NCBI GenBank assembly: GCA_002812745.2
Contig: NCSJ02000266.1
Location: 1-60,121 of the forward strand
DNA length: 60,121 nt
Reading direction: 5' to 3'
From: Scytalidium lignicola
Taxonomy: Eukaryota > Ascomycota > Leotiomycetes
The notes below the pieces were generated by a model, which was not told where the DNA came from, searched no databases, and saw only the letters and a list, made by a program, of their open reading frames with translations. The position numbers and the translations under genes were made by a program. Within the stretch, counting starts at the first letter, position 1. Each line of letters opens with the position of its first letter. Shown here piece by piece: positions 36,490 to 47,573 of the stretch.

Positions 36490-37080
36490 ATGGCCACTGC
36501 CCCGCCAAAAATCAACACCTACCACTGCCTCTGCTCCTCCTTGCTCCTCACAAGCACACACACTCTCTCCTCTCTTCCACGACGTTCAGGTCTCGATAAA
36601 GCCATAATCCTACCCCTATCCACCAAGCCACCTATACTCAATGCCGTCCCCAGATCTCCGTCACCTTCACCGTCGAACCCCGAAGAAAATGAAGTCCCCA
36701 GCGATAAAAAACCGACCTTCGACATACCCCAAGACCTACCTCCAGCAGGCTTCAGCATGTTAATACATATGAGGGCGGATAAGAAGCCTATAGTCATCCG
36801 CCGCGAAGATGGGTTTGAGAAACGACTTCTGTGGAGATGCGGGCGGTGTAGGTTAGTCGTGGGGTATCAGATTCCTGCCGAAGGAGGGGAGCCAATGGAT
36901 GTGGATAGTAGTGGCAAGGGTCGATCTGGAGAAGACGAAGAAGAAGAAGAAGAGAGGGATTTGAAGGTCGTATATTTACTTCCTGGAGGATTGATGAGTA
37001 CAGATGCTATAGCAAAAAAGGATATAAGAATCCCGGATGCAGAGGTGGAGGTTCTGGACGGAATCCCTGCTTGGGAATGA
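36490..37080 (+). CDS. STEEP1/CXorf56-like zinc-binding protein (UPF0428 family)
   Basis: Single exon, 196 residues, starting MATAPPKINTYHCLC. The N-terminal motif INTYHCLCSSLLLTSTHTL and the later RRSGLDKAIILPL, RADKKPIVIRREDGFEKRLLWRCGRCRLVVGYQ are hallmarks of the STEEP1 family, with Cys pairs (CLC, CGRC) able to bind zinc. In animals STEEP1 promotes ER exit of STING and associates with spliceosomal material; fungi lack STING, so the fungal role is unknown. An acidic low-complexity segment (GEDEEEEEERD) precedes the C-terminal VYLLPGGLMSTDAIA. The start is the first in-frame ATG; no ATG lies upstream in the open frame. Confidence 0.85.
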   Translation: MATAPPKINTYHCLCSSLLLTSTHTLSSLPRRSGLDKAIILPLSTKPPILNAVPRSPSPSPSNPEENEVPSDKKPTFDIPQDLPPAGFSMLIHMRADKKPIVIRREDGFEKRLLWRCGRCRLVVGYQIPAEGGEPMDVDSSGKGRSGEDEEEEEERDLKVVYLLPGGLMSTDAIAKKDIRIPDAEVEVLDGIPAWE

Positions 37081-37436
37081 GCTCTTCCCTTTGGACAGGT
37101 TTTTGTAGAGGGGTATATAATTGGTTTCATTGCGGGGACATGCATGCCTTTCTATAAACAATTATTTCTGGGAAGCTCTGCATTTTTGAAAGGTGTTCTG
37201 GTTGGGAAAATTAGGCTTTAAAGGGAAAGGTTAAAAAGGAGCAAAAATATTTCAAGCAGCAATCACTTTCTTATTGCTTTGCTACTTTATACTACATCAA
37301 TGCATAAAGGTCAAAATCCGTCACAACGCCAGCCCAGCCCAGTCGTGTCCACTGTCCTATTCGTGTCATGCATCTTTCCTACAATGTAGAATCTTTAAAA
37401 CCATGCGATATACCCCATCCAATTGGTATCTCACAC
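37081..37436. other. Intergenic between convergent STEEP1-like and cdc4 genes
   Basis: 356 bases of 3' flanks only. Nothing else seen. Confidence 0.6.
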
Positions 37437-38099
37437 CTAGTTTGCAAGGATAGTCCGAACAAGTTCTGCGTTAACGAAATATTAGTAAAGTTCCATTTAA
37501 TCTGATCACTGCGCCATCTACTTGTATCCCAGAATAACAAGCCCGACGCAAATATAAGCAAAAGGGCAGACTTACCAGTATAATTAATCTCTCCCGAAGT
37601 GGTGTCTACGGCCTTCAACAACTCATCGACCTCCTCATCCGTCATCTTCTCCCCCAGATTCGTCAGGATATATCTCAATTGACCAACACCAATGAATCCC
37701 GTCATATCCTTATCAAATACTTGGAATCCGCGACAGTACTCTTCCGGCTCTCCTGGATCACGGAATCCACCTGGGCGGTTGAGAATCTTAGAGAAGGTCT
37801 CAAAATCAACTAATTACATCCCCACCAGTTAGTCAAAAAGCCCCCAATTCAGTCTGATTTGTCTCGTAATTTGCTCCATTTTAACTGGGGGAATTGGAGA
37901 CGATAAACATACACTCAGCTCCGACATTCTTCTCCAAATCCCTGATCTCCGCCAATGTTGGATTCTGACCGCATGCACGTAGCAAATCACCGAGAGAACC
38001 AGCTGGCACACGCTGTGTACCGCGCTTGTCGTACAGAGCAAATGCTTCTTTGTAGTTTGTGGATGCCTGGGCGTCGTATGGTGGGTTAGAAGGAGCCAT
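37437..38099 (-). CDS. cdc4: Myosin light chain, Cdc4/Mlc1-type EF-hand protein
   Basis: Exons 38099-37913, 37809-37576 and 37465-37437 encode 149 residues. Essential light chain of class II and V myosins, needed for the cytokinetic ring and polarised transport. Order: first EF-like hand (YKEAFALYDKRGTQRVPAGSL, degenerate loop), linker LLRACGQNPTLAEIRDLEKN, FDFETFSKILNRPGGF, then FQVFDKDMTGFIGVGQLRYI, TNLGEKMTDEEVDELLKAV and the end GEINYTELVRTILAN. Loops lack several calcium ligands, as expected for a light chain that binds IQ motifs without calcium. I placed the first donor at GTATGT (37912), because the alternative GTGTAT two bases earlier brings a stop codon into frame. The last exon is only 29 bases. 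Confidence 0.9.
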
Positions 38100-39376
38100 G
38101 ATTAAAATAGGAAGTAAACTTGAGGGAAAGGGGGGCCGCGGGTTTTGTGGTTCGACTTTGTTTGTAGTTTTGCAGGGAACTCGGAAGAATTGAGAAATGG
38201 AGAATTGTGTGTTTTATTGCCTTTGCTTTGACGCTCTCAAGTTCTCTGTCTGGGGGGGGAAGTAGATCGAGATGCGATTGATGTAGAGGGGGGAAGTTTG
38301 CCGGTTTGTTGACATAACGAGGAGGCAGGAGGCGGGCGGCGAGAGGTACGACTAAACTAAGCACACCATAGGCTCTTGTTTTGCGGCTCGGAACTCTCGT
38401 CCACTTGTTTTTTTCGCTTTCGCTCCCCTTCCCGTCGCCCCCCTCCGTTGTCCAGAACCGGTAGGAAAATAAACATGAGGAAAGACAGTACGTACCATGA
38501 CTTCAACTTTTGCTTCTTCCTGGTAGATACAATAATTATTCCGGAAGAACAGCAGACTTGATCCTGAGCTTGAAAATAGTTGGAGAACCCTTTTTTTACA
38601 CGTCGTCGAGACAAAGATATAAGTAAGCGCTGGTCTGTGTGCTGATGCGACAGGACTGCGCTTAGGTTGGGCGGGCTGCTACAGCAACGCAACGCAGACA
38701 CGTTGGCGGTGTGGCTTTTCCACAAGGCTGCGTTTCAAGGGACATTCAACAACCACCCATCTGAGGCTATATGTCCAGTCTTACTATAATTACCTCTTTC
38801 TTCTTTTTGAAGGAGATTTCAATTATATTTTGCAGCATATAAGTATAGCTGTATAATTAATATGAGCAGATTTGTATCTTAGAACCGTCACCACTTATTA
38901 GTTAGCTAAAGATTCTTAGGTAATGAATGAATTATTACATCTAAGTTATGAAATTAATGCTGAGCTATTCGCCTCGACTGACCCCGCCCCCCCAAGGTAA
39001 CCCGAGGAATTCTTATCTAGGAATGCAGTGCATGCGTTCAGGTCCTAATGTAAAAACCGTATGAGGAGCTTCTGATAAGTGGGACCAAAGAGCCACTGCC
39101 TGTGGAGTGTCGAGAAATGTTGTCCTTGCCCCGCCAAAGTTGCTGCAACCAGAACCCAGTGGAGAAGAATGAATAATAATATTAGAACCAATGAAAAGAA
39201 AAGCCAGGAAACTGGATCTGAGCTGATACCATTTCCTCCTTATCGCCTGCCACCCAACTCATAAAGAGTGCTAGTACAGTCGAAAGTGTAGGAGTTCATT
39301 AAGGAATACTCAAGAGTTGTATGCCATATCTCTCTCGTCTTCTCCTAACTGACCAAGCGCATCCTCTTTCTCCAAA
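38100..39376. other. Intergenic, cdc4 promoter side and transporter 3' flank
   Basis: 1.3 kb. Pyrimidine-rich tracts (38400-38450, 38580-38600) lie upstream of cdc4. No supported gene. Confidence 0.55.
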
Positions 39377-40825
39377 TCACCAACCTAACGAATCTGACCT
39401 ATCCTTGTTAGGGTGGTCTAAGGACGGAACCTCAAGATTTTGAGATTTTTCCCGATCTGTACAATCCTTCAGCTTCGTTGTCACACCCAGAGATGGAACT
39501 TCAGAGTCTTCAACCCTTTCTTCATCCGACTTTCCTTTCATATTGCTTGACAGATCTCCAACTGGTAACTGAAAAGGAAAGTCCATAATCTGGAGCATGA
39601 CAGCGAGGAATTCATACCAAACGCCAAGACAAGTTGTGCATAGCATTGCTCCTGCTGCCTATTTCCGTTCTAGATATTAACAGTTTTCTAACAGAGAAGT
39701 ATCGGAGTATCGGAGTAAAGACAGAGAAAATGAAGAGTGAAAACTTACAACCTCCAGCCTATTAACAAGCTCCAGAGCAGCGGGGTCCTCATTTCCATAA
39801 GCATTAGATTTCTGGAAGTACTCGCCAACTATGAGACCGAAGCCTACGATAAGAGTGAATAATACGAAGACAAAGACGAGATTCGTTCGGAGAGCGCATA
39901 TGAGGTAGACAACGCAGAGTATATCCATAAAGAGGAAGAAAAATCCTATGTAGATTTCCCTGAATTAGCTTTGTTACTCCCTAAATGCTGTTCTTACGTA
40001 CCCATAGTAGAGTTAAACCCAACCGTATCCCAACCTGCTGGATGCATAGGCTGTCCTGTGGAACCAGGCATTGCATAAAATCCATATGCATTGAAGAACG
40101 GCATCAGAGTCGCAGCCCAGCTGAAGTAAAATGCACCAAAAGAGGTGAAAACCACTGCAGGGAAAGTATTGCCGAGGAAGAATTCGAGGATTCCACCGAG
40201 CATAGTGAGCATACCTCCGAAGAAGAAATAGGAACCGCTGATTGATGGGTCAGTGTTGTCTCATGAGGTCACCATGCTCTAGGTATGGTATTGGAAGGGG
40301 GATTTAGTGGTTGAGACATACACTCCTGCAGCACCATTGCTATCGGCTCCGCGCCAGCCCATAAGATCACAAGAAAGAGGAGTAAGGGCTATGATGATAC
40401 CAATAAGTGCACTTATCTGATGTTAGCATTACATTCTCTTTCTAGGTGATTTCGGATAACTTGGGGAGCATATTAATAATGACTAAAGCAGATCTTCTGC
40501 TTATTCTGATCCCTATTCAATCATTCAATATTTGAAAAGATAAAACTCACATTGGTGTTGGGTTTCCAAACGGCTTGCGCAAGTCATTTTTGACAACTGT
40601 CTCCCGCGAGAGATACAGCTTTTCGAATAGCTCTGAGGGTATAGAAACACTTCCAACTTGGGGAGCTTCTTTCAAAGGCACATCTCTGTCTGCGGTACTG
40701 CCTAAATTACTCCAGTTTCCGGGTTCGAATGTTTCGTAGTGGTGGTCCGTGGGATTTTTATTATCGTGGATATCCATGTTAGACCAAGCTGTGTCCTGCT
40801 CGACGTCGTTGTCCTTGAAGTCCAT
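39377..40825 (-). CDS. Gpr1/Fun34/YaaH (acetate/ammonium) transporter family protein
   Basis: Exons 40825-40551, 40411-40322, 40237-40002, 39945-39749 and 39658-39377 encode 359 residues. The family signature NPTPIAL (consensus NPAPLGL) is made across the first splice joint. Six membrane segments follow, including ALTPLSCDLMGWRGADSNGA and GSYFFFGGMLTMLGGILEFF, then FYFSWAATLMPFFNAYGFY, and a hydrophilic C-terminal tail. Relatives move acetate/protons (Ady2, AcpA) or act in ammonium export; which applies here is unknown. The long hydrophilic N terminus (about 90 residues) carries a possible phosphorylated region. Intron 1 must use an AAG acceptor (40413-40412), because the nearer CAG five bases earlier would put TAA in frame. 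The start is the ATG at 40825, but the frame continues upstream; see the next entry. Confidence 0.88.
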
Positions 40826-40846
40826 ACAGTCCTTACAGCTATAGGC

Positions 40847-41357
40847 CTAGTGTTGCTTCTCCTGGTCATTTTCTAAATGGTCTATAGTACCATTGTCCCG
40901 ATCACCCTCACAGTAGCACTCGAAACTACCCTTTGGGCCGTAACACCAACCTGAATCCGCCCAATTTCCTGACTTCGTTTGAGTTACGTGGTTTGGCCAG
41001 CCGATTGTCTGTTCCTGTGATGCAGAATCAATATCACCACTGCTCAGTCCGACCTCACAGACGCTCTTCCAATCTTCCTTTGAATCACTTAAAGGCTGTT
41101 CCTCTATGGGGTGACCCCAGGCGTCGTCACAGCGACCATTAGGACTATAACACTGGTCTTCATTGGTATTATAACACCAGTTATCTGGGTTCTGTTGGAT
41201 TTGGTTGATTCTATTGCTGTCACAGCTGCCTCCTTGTTCTTCTTCGGAAGAGATCCTACCATAAAGTGAACTATTAGCTCCATGGATATTACTGAAATCA
41301 TCATCATATGCTCGCTTTTATTTGAAAGACTTACCACTCATCCCACTGCTGTGCCAT
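40847..41357 (-). CDS. Small acidic Cys/Trp-rich ORF directly upstream of, and in frame with, the transporter
   Basis: Exons 41357-41335 and 41255-40847 (GTAAGT donor, TAG acceptor, in phase) encode 143 residues starting MAQQWDEWISSEEEQGG. The product is hydrophilic and acidic with repeated aromatic-Cys motifs: DNWCYNTNEDQCYSPNGRC and SGWCYGPKGSFECYCEGD. No signal peptide or known domain. The TAG stop (40849-40847) lies only 21 bases before the transporter ATG and in the same frame, with no other stop between. It may be a separate tiny gene, an upstream ORF on the transporter transcript, or the true N terminus of the transporter interrupted by a CAG-to-TAG change. Function unknown. Confidence 0.45.
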
Positions 41358-42645
41358 GATAGATGTGAGTGTTGTTGTGTGTTTGGAAAAGTAATGTTGT
41401 GAAAGATCAAAGTAATTTATATGGAAGCCTAATTGCGTGTTTTTGAAAGAATGGTATGGAAGAAAGGTGAGAAATTTTAGAGGTTTTATTGACTACACGT
41501 ATCTATAAGTGAATAATTCACTAATTAGATCTCTGATCCTTAGCGGCAGTTCGGAGCTCTGTTAAGGTATAGTGAATATGGAGGAGTCAAAAGACTCCAT
41601 TGGCGGGATATGGCTTACCAAACTTCCAAGACACTAAGTTGATAAAAGAGAAATGACACAATTGAAGCTGTACTTTGCTTTTAATTATGTATAACAAGAA
41701 CTAGCTATGAGATGTAAGGCATCACTTTTCCAGATAGAAGGAAGGGAAGTGATTGCAAAGAAAGTAAACAATAACCTTTGCTATTTAGGAAAAGACAGTC
41801 ATTGAATAAGCTTTTTACAGATGTTTTAGTCCTGATAAATTTCCTGTGCGTTGTTGAACTACAACAGAGCTATTTTTAATTTTGTAGCAAAAAGACAGGT
41901 ATGAAGAAGCAATAACAACATTGTAGCAAGCGTCTTTTTAAGCCAGCCTATATGAGAAGACTGAGAGATATGTAAAGCTTGAAATTAATTTCCAGCCAAT
42001 ACAGAAAACCATTTGTTATTACCGGAAAACCCACCAAGATCTATGCTTCAAGGTTGTGCTCACCACTACCTTTAACAACAATCCTAGAATTTGAGCCAGG
42101 AATATGAGAGCCAACCTGCCCGTACATATTTAAATGTACGGTATTATTCTCCACCCAATGAGTCCGCAGACCAAAAGTTTTGTTGCACGTCGCACTTCTC
42201 GATTGATTCCTTGATTTCGGTGGATAATGACGTACTCCAATCCTGATTTTCGACTTTCTACAGCCACACGAGGCTTTTCATATCCAGACATCCCCTCATA
42301 ATCTTTCATACGCACCGAACCGAGAAATACTCTGCATGCACTTTGCATATCTTGTCAAGAACCCATGGTATTTGGATGAGAAATGGTTCGCTGTATAGCA
42401 ATTGACGCTGCCTGGCACAACGCGAAAAATATGTCTTTAATCTAGTTCTATACGTCTATAGATTCTAGAACTGTATACGGATATACTTACACAAGATGGT
42501 ATGCAATAACCATCGGGAATGGGACCTTGATACCTGACAAAAATTAGAAATAGCACGGAACACCAGGACATTATTAAGATTAGTTTGTTGCAGACCCGAT
42601 TAAAGGTGGGTAGAAATGAGAAATCTAACACTTACCATCATTGCC
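41358..42645. other. Intergenic 1.3 kb, nothing recognised
   Basis: Upstream region of the leftward transporter unit and 3' flank of the leftward methyltransferase. AT-rich, no supported ORF. Confidence 0.55.
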
Positions 42646-43593
42646 CTAGTTCTTTCTCGACAATAGAATAACACTTCCCCATTCAATCTCAACTTCTACA
42701 TCACGCCAATTCTCCCCTGCCTGCTTCCATTCGGGCTCGACTTCAATCATCTTATCGAACATGATGTCAACAATATCACCTTGTCCACCATTCGCCCTGC
42801 TTTGTCGATCCGGATTATCTAGTTGCCACGCATGGTAGCTGCTAAATGTTCTTACATATCCCTCTAGCTCTCCCAATTTCACTCTTTTGAACATCAATCT
42901 CTCACCAAGAGTCCCTGAATTCGGCCCTCTCACATCGGGTTCATATTCGAGTCTTTGTACATCTTGGAACTGGTCTTCGGGAGGCACGATTGATCTATAT
43001 CGATCTCTCAAGATACCTCTGCCAGGCATTTCCCAATATGGTCCCATAGTGTCCTTGGTTGGGCCATAACAGTAATGATCAAATACTTTCGTTGCACGTG
43101 GATAATCTACAAGCAGATTATCCTTATACCCGAAGAAAGCTACTGTACCCCCTTTCCGAAGTTTACGAGAAATTGCAGGCCAGACTTTGGTGTAGTTAAA
43201 CCAGTGCGCTGCTTGGCCAGCAACGATCATATCCAGCTCGCCATCGGGAATGAAATCCAGGTCTTCAGCAGAACCACTTCGAAATGTAGCATTTTCTTCC
43301 TTGGTCATTGCTTGTGCTTGTGTGACCATTACACTAGAAGGATCCATGCCGATTACCTGTACAAACGAGGGAGCCAGAGCCCTGGATACGACGCCATGTC
43401 CGCAGCCTAGATCAACGGCCACATTTCGTGAACCCTGATGGTAGGAGAGAATTGTCCGGTAGAGGCTGGAAGGATATAGTGGTCGAAAGGCAGCATATCC
43501 TGCTGCCGAGAAGGAAGACTTACTACAGGATAGGACTTAGATTGAGGAGTGTAACCACTTTTCTAGTCTGGATACTTACGCAAACGTTGCCAT
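42646..43593 (-). CDS. SAM-dependent methyltransferase (trans-aconitate methyltransferase-like)
   Basis: Exons 43593-43580 and 43522-42646 encode 296 residues. The 14-base first exon (MATF plus two bases) joins to give MATFAKSSFSAAGYAAFRPLYP, a start typical of this fungal group. Class I methyltransferase fold: motif I VDLGCGHG (about 41-48), GMDPSS at the end of strand 2, GSAEDLDFIPDGELDMIVAGQAAHWF around motifs II-III, then RKLRKGGTVAFFGY. Yeast Tmt1 relatives methylate trans-aconitate or 3-isopropylmalate; the substrate here is not known. It is the last normal-looking gene before the repeat-rich island. Confidence 0.85.
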
Positions 43594-46155
43594 ACTCTAT
43601 AGGTAAAGTTGATATATTCCAACCGTGTAGAGAAACCACTGGTAATGGAACCAAGTGTAAGAAATAGAAACTTAGAATATGAACTTGGACTGAAATTCTG
43701 AGTAACGGAATATAATAGAGAATGACGCTCTAACGATCACTAGCAAAAGCAGAGAACAAAAGAAAGTATTTAAACGATTACTCTAAGAACATGCATTCGG
43801 ACGTATGGAAATTTTCACCAGCCTTGTGACTTCATGATACAGGCCAAATGGTACCTAAGCTGCATCCTGTCCAAGTTCATTGGGTTGAAGGAGCGAGGTC
43901 GGCGTTGGACGTAACGTAATTCCCTGTATGCCGGAACACCCGGTATACCGAAACACTGAAATTTACTACAAAATCGAGAAAATTCAGTCTTTAAAAACTC
44001 AACAACTACAAAGTTTAAAAAAATANTTCTTTGTAAAATAGCTAATTACTTTAATCTAATTCCAAATATTTAGTCAATTTTTTGTTTAAGTGCTTGTAAT
44101 ATGGTTAGATTAGATTTTAGACCTTCAATACAAGGCTATTTTATTATATAGCATATACTATATATGCTAAACATGTCAAAATTTGTATACTTATTGATTA
44201 TCAACTAGATAAATAGATTTTAAAGTTTGGTTAAATATAATTGTATAACCGTTGAGCTATTGATGTGCAGTTTTCGTTGATTTTGTAGTAAATTTCAGTG
44301 TTTCGGTATACCGGGTGTTCCGGCATACAGGGAATTACGTTAATAAAATCAAAATTACATAATTAATTTATATTACTTACAGCTTATAATTATATTAGTT
44401 TTTTAGAAATAAGTTTATATTTTAACACTTATGTGACTCTTTACGTGATTTAGTATTTTTTAGTATTTTAATTAATTTTAGTATTTTATACATTAATTTA
44501 ATTTAGTATGACTTTATACTAATACTAAGCAATTAATTCCGAGCCCTGAGTATTAGGGAAAGTATTTATAATAGCAAGAATAATCATTGAAAGAAACATT
44601 TTAACAGTTTTAAACACTATGAGCTTTCGATGACTAAACTTCTTAATTGTATAAACAGTAATAAAGTTAATTACAAAGTATTCTGNTTTTGTTAGCTGTA
44701 ACAAGGATTTAAGAAATTATAAGTAAAAGGTTAANTTTTTTACTGATAGATAATAGTAATATAATATGTGATAAGATTGATTCCGAAGATTTGTTGGAAA
44801 ATTTAGTTAATATATATTAATAAAATACAATGAAAATGCTTATTCAAGCTTATAGTAAACAAATTCTTAAAAGTATATTTGTTTGATTTTAAAACAATAT
44901 CTTTAATTGTAATAAACTCGGAATGGACATATTTATTCTTTGCTAGAGTTAGGAATTTAATTAAATAATTTAGTATAAGCTTAAATTAAAATTAATTTAA
45001 TTTTTAGAATCTGAAATTAAAACTAATTAATTAAAAATTGATTAATTAAAACTAAAAATTAAATTAATCTTTCCTAACCTTGTTCTTTACTAAAAGGGTT
45101 TAGAGTACTAATAATATAAACATTGTCCTTTCTTCCTGTCCTTTGAGGATAAGCTATCTTAGTAACTCTGGTAACTCATGGATAAAACAAAGTATTATAA
45201 GTGCAAATAATATTTAGAATGTAATAGGGAATTGTCATGAAATCGCAGATAGTTTAAGGAAAGAGAATTTAAAGTCAAGCTAATAGGATAAGTAGATACT
45301 GTTAATGATCATAGCACCTTCGACTATTACCAGCTTTTTACGTTGATAAAACTAAGATATTTCGGATTGTTATGTTAACATTTAACATAAGAATTAGATT
45401 TGCTTGTATGAAAAAAGCATAATAAATAACTTACAGTTAATATATTCATGCCATTTTCAATTCTGGTAATAATACAATTAACGATGAAATGTGGTAACGA
45501 AAAGGCAGAGTATTGAAAGGTTACTCTAACAATTATGATGTAAAAGTTTACGAAGATTATTTTTCTTCTTTTAAGGATATTACTAAGTTAAACTGTTGTA
45601 ATAGCATTAAGGAAATAGTTAACGTTGTAGTTAACTACTAAAATATTTTGAATAGTAGAGTGATGTTAAATTTGTGAATTGGTCAGGCTATATATGTTTA
45701 CAACATCGATCTTAGAGAACATTTTGACGAAGGATAGAAGGGTTAAAAGACTTCCTATAATATCCTGATTATACTTAAATAGACTATGTGTTATATTAAT
45801 ACATGCTTTAATTTTGGTATTTGATAATCTCCTGAAACTTACAAGAAATCAAGCCTAGCGAGGATTGCTATGGCATACTCCAGGTTCTCAGGAGTTTAAA
45901 CATGGTTTAGGTAAGCTTCGAACTTAACGAGCACAGTAAGGTATGCTATCTATCAATTGAGTATGTTTGTGTGTGTTCATGAAATCGATGGGTTGCATCG
46001 CTGGCCCACTGGATAACATCAAAGAAAAAGGGGAGGCTCTTATAGCGACACGGCCCTGCTGACTAAGGCTCCCCAGATCTTGCGTCTCTCGAACCTACAA
46101 ACCCCAGGTTTCCACAGTCCCCGCAAAAAATCTCCTCGGACTGACCACTTACATA
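43594..46155. other. AT-rich island, no genes
   Basis: Contains the MITE at 43914-44340, then about 1.6 kb of very AT-rich sequence with no ORF longer than background and three Ns. Composition is what RIP-decayed transposon DNA looks like, but no element can be named from the remains. Confidence 0.55.
43914..44340. mobile_element. TA-flanked MITE with 62-base perfect terminal inverted repeats
   Basis: The left end ACGTAATTCCCTGTATGCCG (from 43914) is repeated in reverse complement at the right end (to 44340), with 62 bases matching perfectly. TA dinucleotides flank both ends (43912-43913, 44341-44342), the target duplication expected of Tc1/mariner/pogo elements. The 303-base centre is AT-rich and non-coding, so this is a non-autonomous copy. 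Perfect arms suggest recent activity or an arm-correcting process. Confidence 0.85.
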
Positions 46156-46290
46156 CTGTGGTGTTTGGATAAATAATTCACCCCCTAGCAAGTCTATCCG
46201 TCTCGCTAGATGGGGTCCTGACCAATAACATGGCTAGAATCTGGGCTTTGCCACTTACTAGGGGGTGAATTATTTATCCCAACACCACAG
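46156..46290. mobile_element. Small TA-flanked MITE (135 bases)
   Basis: Left end CTGTGGTGTTTGGATAAATA and right end, read in reverse complement, CTGTGGTGTTGGGATAAATA match over 33 bases with one mismatch. TA flanks at 46154-46155 and 46291-46292. The centre is about 65 bases. A different family from the ACGTAA elements. Confidence 0.8.
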
Positions 46291-46292
46291 TA

Positions 46293-47573
46293 GAACAAGA
46301 AGGCGACAACTTGCCGCAAGAGGCAAACCGAGAGCAAAACGTGATTCCAGCGCAAGGAATTTTTTTACCGTAGTTCGGCCACGGGGCGTGTTTTGCCACG
46401 TTACCCCACCTTCATTCCACTTTATGCACCATGCTCCGCAAGCAGACGAACTTCCCCAATTTGACGGGCAATGGAATAATACCGTAATCCAGTTCCATTG
46501 CCGGGTTTACCTTCTCAAATGTTGGCAGTTACGAGGCAACGACGGTAAATGCGGTATAGAATAGCCTGTGAAGTCCGAGTGGATAGAGAGAGCTGAAAGC
46601 CTGAAAACAAATCTTAATTGAGCATAAAGCTACCGTCTACTCCTATCGACCAAGGGAACACAAGATCTAGACTTTGTGCATTACTTCGGACTCTCATATT
46701 TCATTATAGACTAGTCATGTAATCTACACCGTTAACATAATAATATTTCAGGCTCACTAGGTAACAAGTGTTATCTGGATTGGCCGAGAATGGAGCCCAA
46801 ACCAAAGTATACGACAAAGCCTCAGCGAGCTGAAAATATACGCGCTACTAAATGCGTAATAAAGGTAATTATCAATGCGTCTGAATGATATTCGATTATA
46901 ACAATTGGCACTAAAGTGGTGCCGGCAGTAAGCAAATGATCAAAGGGCAAGTGAAATTTTTTGGATGGCGTTTATCTTGCAATATGCAACACCACCCGTG
47001 TTAGCCTGAGCCGGAGATACACAGGTGGATGCTTGGCGTGCAAGCCGGCAATATGGACCTGCAGATTAAGAGGGAATCCTTGTTAGACGGAGGACTGAGA
47101 GGGATTAATCGCCCGATATCCAAATAGTACGACTCCTCCCCACCCCATCCACCCCTCAATAATACAGTCTTATTATTTGGAGACATCTATTGCAATGCTA
47201 GTCGCCCCCAGTCTCCAACAAGAAAGAAACCCAAAGCGGTAAATGTGGAGTTCAGTGTTCGTCCAACTTGGTATTCCGAAGCGCCCCGATGATGCCCACC
47301 TGCTCACGAGTCGTGTTCCCAGCACTGTGGCTGATTACTGTACCGGAAACTGTTCCAGATGTTAGAGCCCCAAATTACAAATGCTTTGCTGGCTTGTTCT
47401 TCTCTATCATAAGTACGGACGGGATTGTAGCACGAGTTCTTTGGTCAATTCCAAAAAAAACTCTTACGAAATTTACCTTCAAGAAACCTGAATCTGCAAA
47501 GGAAAATCATGTCTCATCCGTAACCGGTGCTAGTGGTGCTGCGCCAATTACTACAGCTCAACCAGGTGGTTCG
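46293..47573. other. Repeat-island spacer, no supported gene
   Basis: ORF 46265-46564 has no recognisable feature. From about 47420 to 47573 the frame reads ARVLWSIPKKTLTKFTFKKP, which may be a decayed N-terminal extension of the SDR pseudogene that follows. Confidence 0.45.

Noticed and set aside
46265..46564. 99-codon ORF overlapping the right end of a MITE
   Set aside because: Begins inside the inverted repeat and reads basic, unstructured sequence; no support.
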